Positions 9,934 through 19,400 of a stretch of 64,000 nucleotides of DNA are shown here, piece after piece. Source of the stretch: Thiogranum sp. Its GTDB lineage: Bacteria > Pseudomonadota > Gammaproteobacteria > DSM-19610. The stretch covers positions 122,969 to 186,968 of the forward strand of contig JASBSS010000011.1 of the NCBI GenBank assembly GCA_030148805.1, in the 5' to 3' direction. The translations under genes were made by a program, and so were the position numbers. Each line of letters opens with the position of its first letter. Position 1 is the first letter of the stretch. A model generated the notes under the pieces. It searched no databases. It saw nothing but the letters and a program-made list of their open reading frames with translations, and was not told the DNA's origin.

Positions 9934-10191
9934 TCATAACAACGGATGCCCCTTGGGCAACTGCTTGGCGTACCACAGCGCCAGCTTGTGGCGCATGGAC
10001 TGTTGCGAGACCTGGTCCTCGGGCAGCGGCTGGAGCAGCTTGTCGTGCACCAGCAGGCGGTAGATGTAGAGCACCTTGTCGTTGGCCGAATCGGTCGGCT
10101 CGAACACCGCCGCGCCGCGTTTCTCGGCATAGGCCACCCCCGCGACAATCGCCGCCTTGACCAGCTCGGCCTCGTGCTTGAGCTTTTTCAT
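9934..10191 (-). CDS. Small DUF5062-like protein
   Basis: 85-residue soluble protein starting at the ATG at 10191 (KKLKHEAELVKAAIVAGV) and ending KGHPLL. Longer upstream frames to 10410 read into sequence of different composition and are rejected. The pattern DKVLYIYRLLVHDKLLQPLP and HKLALWYAKQLPKGHPLL looks like the DUF5062 family of small gammaproteobacterial proteins; that name rests on memory of the family. No membrane segment or signal is present. Function unknown. It lies just downstream of the giant autotransporter gene on the same strand, but 286 bp separate them, so co-transcription is uncertain. Confidence 0.65.
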   Translation of the reverse strand: MKKLKHEAELVKAAIVAGVAYAEKRGAAVFEPTDSANDKVLYIYRLLVHDKLLQPLPEDQVSQQSMRHKLALWYAKQLPKGHPLL

Positions 10192-10477
10192 CACCCCAGA
10201 GACTAGCAAAAAACCCCGTGTCTGTCCGGTCAATCTAACCCTGAACCATTCTTTACCACATCGGCCGCGGGGCTCGATCCAGATCCAACAGCCGCACTTC
10301 GTCCACACGCGAGTCGTTCGGCCTGCCGAGATCCAGCCGCTTTCTCCGACACCCCACGACCGAGCTCGGCGACGCGATCGGTGGCGTTGCGCAGGACATA
10401 GCCAAGGCATGAGTTATATGGTGCCGCCGCGACAAAATTGCGCCGCACCTGTGCGCTAGTCCGGTGCCAATCCATAT

Positions 10478-13400
10478 CTACAGAGGAAAAGACAGATTCA
10501 GGTTGGCCGTATCCTGCCGCAGCACGCCATCGTCCAGGCGGTCGAAGCGTACATCGATGCTCAAGCCGCCACGTCGCTGCAGGCGGATGCCACCACCGTA
10601 GGCAGTGCTGCTGTCGCCCAGCGGCACCGACAGGGCCATGGGCGCAACCCCGGCTGGCGCGCCTTCAAGGCCCGCCGCGACGCCGGTACTGGCGTTGGAT
10701 AGATTGCGCGACACGGCGATACGCGCATTGGGTTGCAGCACCCAGGATTTTCCCAGCATAAATGTCCGACCGGCTTCAACCGCTGCGCTCAACAGGGCGT
10801 GACGCTCACGCTTGTTGCGCACCTGAAGGTTTTCACCGCCGGCGTCCCGTTCGGCGAAGCTTTCCCCACGCAGCTGATAGAAGCTGGAGCGCAATTGCGG
10901 CTTGAGATAGGCGTGTTTGCGTTGGAAGGCATGCGAGACGCCCAGCGACAATCCAAAAAGGCCGATGTCGCGGCGGCTGCGCGCTACCTTGAAGCCCGAG
11001 AAGGCGATGCTGCGCTCGCTATCGATGGACGTTTCACCGAAGGCGATATTGGCGTCCAGTTTGGTCTCGCCCCAGTGACGCTCGGCGATCAGTCCCAGCT
11101 GCTGCGTGCTGCCGCGCCCCCGCCATCGGCCGTCGAAACCGCTGCTGTTCTCGTCGCTGGCCCAACCGCCGACCCCCAGCATCCAGTCACTGCCGGCTGC
11201 CACCTGGAAGCCCAGCATCAGGCCGCGGGTACGCTGGCCACTGGCGGGGAGTTGATCTCGCGCATTGCGGTCGATGTCGTCATCGCGATATTGAAACCAG
11301 AAGCAGGAATCCCGGTCCCGCCGCCGGTACAGGTTGTTGCGCCCATCGCAACCGGCTAGCGCCTGGCTGAACTCGCGTAGCGTCCACAACGTGGCCGCCT
11401 GTTGCACGGCGAAGAAGCTGGGGGCGACCTGGTTGAGACTGCTACGGTAGGTCGTCAGGTCGGGTGTCCCGACCAAGGCCGCCACGGTAGCGTTGAGCGC
11501 GGTGGAACCGCCGTTGGCCTGGGTCGCATTAAAGTAGTTACCCACCCGGGTGAGATTCTCGCTCAGGCCGACGGGCGAAAAGTCCACATTGAGATTCAAG
11601 GCCGCTATGTGCAAGCCGCCGTTTGCGGCGCGCTGGAAGCGGCGCGCCGCCACGTCAACGCTCGGCAGATCTCGATACACTAACCGATAGTCGACCACCA
11701 CCGATCTGTCGGTATCCAGTTGCAGGTTGTTTGCTGTCAGCCCCTGCGCCCCCCGGAATAGCAGCTTCTCGTAGTTGCCCGAACGAATCAGCCCGGCGTT
11801 GAGCAGATCAATACGCACCGAACCCGCCAGGTCCATCTCGCCGGTGGCGTCCAGCGCATCGAGCACCTCGTTCTGAAAATCCAGTTCCATGGTCGCGCGG
11901 GCCCCGGCGGACTGGCGGTAACTGCCGTTGAGGCGGCTGACCAGCGCGGTGCCCGAGCCGCCCGGCGCCAGTTCGCCCTGACTGTCGAGACGACTGGCAC
12001 TGTTGGCCAGATCCAGGCTTGCACCGCTTTCCAACACCGCGCCCGTGCTGACGGTGACACGGTTAATACCTCCAGCCAGGCGCACGTCGCCGATCAGTGT
12101 GCCGTCGTTGGTCAGTTCCAGATTGCCATCGCCTTGTGACTCAATCGCCGTTCCCGCCGCGCCATCGGCGGTGACGATGCTCCCCCCATTGCGGATCCGA
12201 TTGTTCCGACCACCCTGCAAGCGGACGGCCACGCCCTTGCTGCCGGCTGCGACCAGGCTGCCCGCGGGGATAGTCAATTGCAAGTCGTCGCCACCGCTGC
12301 CGCCCTCGCTTTGCATCCACACCGCGGTCGTTTCGGCGCCGCTGGCGATGACGCTGCCGTTCAGTGCGATATCGATGGCCCCGCCGCTGCCGCTACCGCC
12401 TGCCGATACCGTGCCCAGGCCATCCACCCAGCCACCGCCGCCGCCCAGGCTCTGCGCCAATATGCCCACGCTGGCGGCGCCTTCCACGCGCACTTCGCCC
12501 TGCTGCTCGAAAACAATCGCACCGCCGTCGCCCTGCCCTGCGGGGGAGGTTGTCAGCTCGACCGCCGTGGCATCACTGAATAGCGCGCCGCCACCACCGC
12601 CAACGGACTGCAGCACCACCCCGTGCGCCCGCTCGCCGGTGGTCCAGACCGCGCCCTGATTGTTAACCCCAAGATCACCACCCTTACCCGTGGCACCCGC
12701 CGCGCCACCCAGTGTCAGATTCAACTTATCCGTGCCGGAAAGGCGCAGCTCGCCGCCCCCCGCACCGATGCTCTGAAACAGCAGCCCCAGTGAGCGCTCA
12801 CCACCGGTCAGCACGTCGCCGTCCAGAGTCAGCTCGACGCCACCGCCGTCCAGACCCGTGCCGCCCTGCGCGCCCAGCGCCAGGTCGATGGCCGGCGTGC
12901 TGTTGGCATCGCGCAGCCGCAGGCTGATACTGCCGCCGCCACCGCCGATACTCTGGGCCAGCATGCCGCGTGCGGCGTCACCGGTCTCGGTGACGCCGCC
13001 GCTGCGGGTATGAACGATGTTGCCGCCGGCCTCGCCCTTGCCCCCCATGCCGCCCAAAGCCAGCGTCACCGCGCCGCCACCGAGCACGCCCGGCGTGATG
13101 TCCAGGTAACTGCGGCCGCCACCGCCACCGACCGATTGCAAGGCCACGCCCTCTGCGTCCAGGCCCGTCCCCAGGATGTCGCCGGTCTGGGTGCTGGCGA
13201 TATCACCGCCGGGATTGCTGACGCCGTTCAGCGCCCCCAGGCGACTCTCGATGTCGGGCGTGCCGCTGGCGCGATCCGATTGGGACAAGTCGAGCATCAA
13301 CTGCGAGCGGCCACCGCCACCGCCAACCGACTGCACCGTATGCGCCGCCGCGGAAGACCCCGCCACCTGGATAGTGCCGGTGATGTTGAGGGTGACATTT

Positions 13401-16400
13401 TCCCCGGTCGAATCCGCCACCTGCTCGCCGCCGGCGCGCAGTGTCAACCGCGTATCCGGCGCCACGTAGTTACTGCCGGTAAAGTCCAGCACCAGGTCGC
13501 CGCCGCCGCCATTGATCGACTGGGCGACGATGCCCTGCGCGCCGGAGCCCGTCACGGTAATGTCGCCACTGTGGTTGACGATGACCTGACCGCCGAGACC
13601 ACCCCGACTGTTTACGCCCCCCATCAACATGGCAAAGTTGCCGGCCAGCGCCATGGCGTTGCCCACGTTATCGGTGGTCGCCGCCAGACCAACCGAGCTG
13701 TTGCCGCCACCGCCACCGATACTCTGGGCGACGATACCGTGCGCCTCGCTCCCGTCGGTGCGGATAGCGCCCTGATTGTCGACGACCACGCTACCGCCGT
13801 TGCCGCCATCGCCGCCGATACCACCCAGTGAAATCATCGGTGAAATGGAGCTCAAGGGATTAGGACTCAGCACGCCGTTGGCGGCGATAGCCACGCCGCC
13901 GTTACCGCCACCGCCGCCGATACTCTGCGCGAAAACGCCGTAGGCGCCGTCGCCGGCCGTGGCGATGCCGTCCGCATTGGTGACCACGACGCTACCCCCC
14001 TGGCCACCGACGCCGCCCTGACCACCGACGTTGACGCTGAGTTGCATGTTGCCCTCACCGCCGGAGAAATTACCGCCGAGTACGGCGCCGCCGTTGCCGC
14101 CGCCACCACCGAGGCTTTGCGCGAAAATACCATGGGCGTTTTTGCCGCGCGTGGCGATAAAACCGGTATTCGCGTCCGCTGGCGTTCCGCCACCATTGGT
14201 TACACTGACACGTCCGCCGTCGCCGCCCGTCCCGCCGCTGCCACCGATATTCACGCTGACCTGGCTGGATTCGCCGCTGGCCGCAGCGTTAAAGTTGCCC
14301 GCGACTTCGCTGTTGCCGCCGCCACCGCCGATACTCTGGGCGAATACGCCTGCGGCGCCTTCGCCCCGGGTATCGATCGTATCGTTGTTGCGCACCACCA
14401 CCTCGGCGCCCGCGCCGCCGCTGCCGCCATCGCCGCCGACACTCACGGATGCCGAACGGATCGAACTGCGCGTCGCCGGCAGCGTAGCCACCAGGGCGAC
14501 ATTCGCGTCGCCGCCGCCACCACCGATGCTCTGGGCGCGTACACCACTGGCGCCTTTGCCGGTCGTCGTGATAGCACCGTTGTTGGTCACCGATACCCGG
14601 TTGGCTTCGTTGCCGGTGCCACCGGAACCCCCCACCGCGCTGACCAGCGCCGTGCCGACGGTCGGTCCGCCTGCGGCACTGAAACCGCCCGTGCCACCGC
14701 CGCCGCCGATACTCTGGGCATAGATACCGTAGGCGTCGCTGCCGTCGGTCGCAATGACGGTATCGCTGAACACGTTGACCCGACCGGCCAGGCCGCCCGT
14801 CCCGCCTTGCCCCCCGACCGACACCGCAGCGCCCGAAGAGAAAACTAACGGCGCCACGGCCATACCACCCCGACCGCCGCCGCCACCGATGCTCTGGGCG
14901 AAGATACCGGGCGCATCCGTACCCTGGGTCGTGATGCTACCGGCGGCATTTACTGTAGTATCGCCCGCATTGCCGCCGGTGCCGCCCTGAATACCCAATG
15001 CCAGGCTGGCAGACAGCTGGTCGCCGTCGGTTGGCGTGCTCGCGCCGAAACTGTAGCTGCCACTCAGACCGCCACCGCCACCGACACTCTGGGCGACGAT
15101 ACCGGTGGCGCCTGCGCCGCGCGTCACGATGTCGCTGTCGGTTGTCACGTTCACGGCGGCGGCGTTGCCGCCGGTGCCGCCCGAGCGACCGATACCCACA
15201 TTGACCGAACCGTTACGCGCCACGCCTGCCACGGAGTTCAGGCTGGTGTTGCCACCGCCGCCGCCGAAACTCTGCGCCGAGATACCGTGACTGAGCTCGC
15301 CGGCGGTATCGATACTGCCGGCGCTATCCACGCTGACTGTCGACGCATCCCCACCATCCGACGGTTTGCCGCCCAGGCCGACATTAACCCCCCACGTGTC
15401 GCGCGCACCGGCCGCGGCACCCACATTGAGGCTGGCATTGCCGCCACCGCCGCCGATACTCATCGACTGGATACCGGCACTGTCATTACCTGAAGTCTGA
15501 ATACGACCGCGTTGGCGGATATCCACGGCGCCGCCCGTGCCCGCCGTGCCGCCGTCGCCACCGAAACCAAGTTGTACGGCGATATTGCCGCTGGTGGTAC
15601 GCCCGGCAGTACCCGCCAGCAGAAAGTTCATACCGGCATTGCCACCACCGCCACCGATACTCTGCGCCAGAATACCCTGGGCGCGATCACCCGTGGTCTG
15701 GATCAGTGCCGAGTTCGCGGAATTCGCCGAACCCTGTACCACATTCACGGCCGCAGCGTTGCCGCCGCCGCCGCCCGTACCACCGACACCGACGGTAATC
15801 GGCGAACCAAAGCCCGCGAACTGGCTGCTGATGTTCATACCGGCATTGCCACCACCGCCACCGATACTCTGCGCCAGAATACCCTGGGCGTCGTTGGAGA
15901 CCACCGGGCTGTCCCCGCGACCGCTGGTACGCAGGTTGCCATGGACGGTCACATTCACCTCGCCGGCGTCGGCACCCCCGCCACCGTAGCCACCCACGCC
16001 GGCTGCAAGACTGATGCCGCGCGAACCGGTGAGATACCCGGACACATTCAGCGCACCGTTACCGCCGCCGCCACCGATACTCTGTGCCACCAACGCGGTG
16101 GAACGGTTGCCTGCGGTGACGACGTCACCTGCCTGGCTGACCGTCACGTTGCCGGCGCGCTGGCCGGCACCACCACTGCCACCCATGCCAAAGGTGACCG
16201 CGGGCTTGGCGGCCGACGCCGCGCTTGCTGCGCCGCTGGTCAGACCGATACCGCCGCTGACATTGAAGTTGCCGTTACCGCCACCGCCGCCGATACTCTG
16301 TGCCAGCAGACCGTTCGCATCGGTGCCACGGGCCAGAATGTCGGCCACTGAGTCGAGAGTGACACCTCCGCCGGTACCGGCATTACCGCCCGATCCCCCC

Positions 16401-19400
16401 AGGCCGAACGTAACGCTGGTATCCGTCGTGATACTACCGCTCACATTGAAACCGCCGTTACCCCCGCCGCCGCCGATACTTTGCGCGACCACCGCGTCAC
16501 GGCCGTCCCCCGCCGACTCGACACGCTCACCGCCCAAATCCAGGCTGACATTGCCTGCGTTTCCGCCGGCACCGCCGTAACCGCCGATGCCGACCGTAAT
16601 CGCGGCGTCATTCGAAGCCGGACTCGCGACGGAAATACTACCGGCAATGTTCAGGTCGCCGTTGCCGCCACCGCCGCCGATACTCTGCGCCACCACGCTT
16701 CTGCTGCCGCCTTGGCGGACGTAGCGGGATTCGGCAGGCACCAGGACGTCGCCGCTTGCCGCGTCGACAACTTCGGGAACAACAACTTCGCCCTCGAACG
16801 ACAGACCGGTGGCCCGGACGTCGCCCAGCAGGCTGGCCGTGACGTCACCGGCATCGCCGCCGGTGCCGCCAAAGCCACCCAGACCCAGCGACAGGGTACC
16901 GTTGCCGGCACCGAGCGAGGCGCCGATACCTCCGGAAATATTCAGAGCACCGTTACCGCCGCTACCGCCAACGCTCTGCAGCAAAGCGGCCGTCGAATTG
17001 GAGCCACTTGCCAGGATGTCGGCACGCTGGGTTACCGACAGATCAGCGCCATTACCACCGTTGCCGCCAAATCCGCCAATACCCACGCCGACCACACCGC
17101 CGGCATTGGCCGAGACGTTCACACCGCCGGTGATGTTCATGCCACCTTCGCCACCACCACCGCCGATACTCTGCGCGACCAGGGTACGGCCGCCGTTACC
17201 TCGCGTCTCCAGTAACCCATCGGCATCCAGCGTAACCGCGTCGCCGTTGCCGCCGCCGCCGCCAAAACCGCCGACGCCGACCGCCAGCGCACCGCTTCCT
17301 TCACCCGAGAGCGACAGGCTGCCGCTGATATTCATACCGGCGTTGCCGCCACCCCCGCCGATACTCTGGGTAACCAGGCCGAGACCACGATCACCGGTCG
17401 CGAGCAGACTGCCACGGCGGACAAGACTGACTGCGCCGGCGTTGCCACCGCCACCGCCGGCGCCGCCCACCCCAACTACCGCCGAACCGCTGCCGCTCAT
17501 GCCGGCGGCGATGCCACCGGAAATATTGAAAGCGCCGTTGCCGCCACCGCCGCCGACACTCTGCCACAGCAAGGCTGTGCTATCGGCACCGCCGGTCTGG
17601 ATGTTGCCCGTGTAACGGCCGGTCGCACGACCGGCGTTGCCGCCACCGCCGCCGGAACCACCGACACCCACCATGCCGGCCACGCTGCCGCTGCCGCTTG
17701 CGGCGATGCCGCCGGCGATGGAAAGGTTGCCGTTGCCGCCGCCACCGCCGACGCTCTGCACCAGTACGCCATCGGAACCGTCGCCGCGTGTCGTGATGTC
17801 GCCTTGCAAGCCCGCATCGACCAACCCGCCGGCGCCGCCATTGCCGCCGCTGCCGCCGACCGAGGCACCCAGCGTTGCACTCAGTGTGCCGGCACCACCC
17901 AGCCCCGAAGCAATAGAGAAGCCGCCGTTACCGCCGCCGCCGCCGACACTCTGCACGACTAGCGCATCGGCGTCGGTGCCTTGAGTCGCCACTGCCGCTG
18001 TGGTGGTGGCCGTCACCGCTCCACCATCGCCACCGCCACCGCCGGCACCGCCCAGACTGAGCCCGACGCTGCCGCTGGCGCCGCCGGAGCCGCTGAGCGT
18101 TGAGGTAATGGAAAAGTCGCCGTTGCCGCCGCCACCGCCAACGCTCTGCATCAGAATGCCGCCGGAACCGTCGCCCAGCGTGCCGACTGCGCCGTTCACT
18201 ACGCCCTTAACGACACCGCCGGCGCCACCGGAACCCCCCGCGCCACCCAGGCCGACGGCGATCGTACCGCTCGCGCCGCCTGACGCGCCCACGCCGGAGG
18301 TGATCGCAAAGCCACCGTTGCCGCCACCGCCGCCAACGCTCTGGAAAATGGCCGCATCGGCGTGCCCGCCCTCGGTCCCCACCTGGGCATCCAGCGTGGC
18401 ATCGACCTCGCCACCGGCGCCACCCAGGCCGCCCGCGCCGCCCAGGCCAACGGATAGATCAACACTGCCCGTGGCACCGAAGGCCGCACTGGACGTAATG
18501 GCAAAACCGCCGTTGCCGCCACCACCGCCCACACTTTGGGCGAGCACACCGCTGGAACGCTCGCCGCGGGTCAACAGGTTGCCGGCAAAGCCGGACAACA
18601 CCGTGGTCCCGCCGGCGCCGCCATCACCGCCCTTGCCGCCCAGCCCTACGGCGATCGAGCCGGCGACCGGGCCCACGGCCAGCACACCGGAAACCGCCAT
18701 GCCGCCGTTTCCGCCGCCGCCGCCAACGCTCTGCAGCAGCAAACCGGTCGAATCGGCGCCGGCGGTGAGCAGCGTGGCACTGCCATCAACCGTAACCAGG
18801 CCGCCGCGACCGCCGCCACCGCCGTCACCGCCGAGCGCCACCGACACGCCACCCAGTAATCCGAGCGTGCCCTGCGCGCTGAAGCCGCCGTTACCGCCGC
18901 CGCCGCCGACACTCTGGGCGAAGATACCGGTGGAAAAGGCACCGTCCGTTTCCACGCGCGGGTCGACCTGTATCGTCGCCCCGTCCACGGTTACCGGGTA
19001 GGCGTTGCTGGTCACAGTGACGTCGCCGCCACTGCCGCCATCGCCACCGCCGCCGCCGATGCTTACCCCGGCAAACAGAGAGGCCGAAATCACGCTACCG
19101 CCGGCACCGCCGCCGCCGCCGACACTCTGGGCGAACACGCCGGGACTGGACTGGCCGGCTGTCAGCAGATTACCGCTGTTCGTTACCGTGGTCGTACCGG
19201 CCGAGCCGCCGCCACCGCCGCTACCACCGAGCGCAAACAGGCCACCGCCCGTGGTACGCGCGTCACCGCCACCGCCGCCGACCGATTCGGCAAAAATAGC
19301 CGCCGCGCCCTGGCCCAGGGTCTGCACAGTACCGCTGTTGGTGACGCTGACCGCGCCGGCAGCACCACCGCCGCCGCCTCGACCGCCGACCGTCACCGCG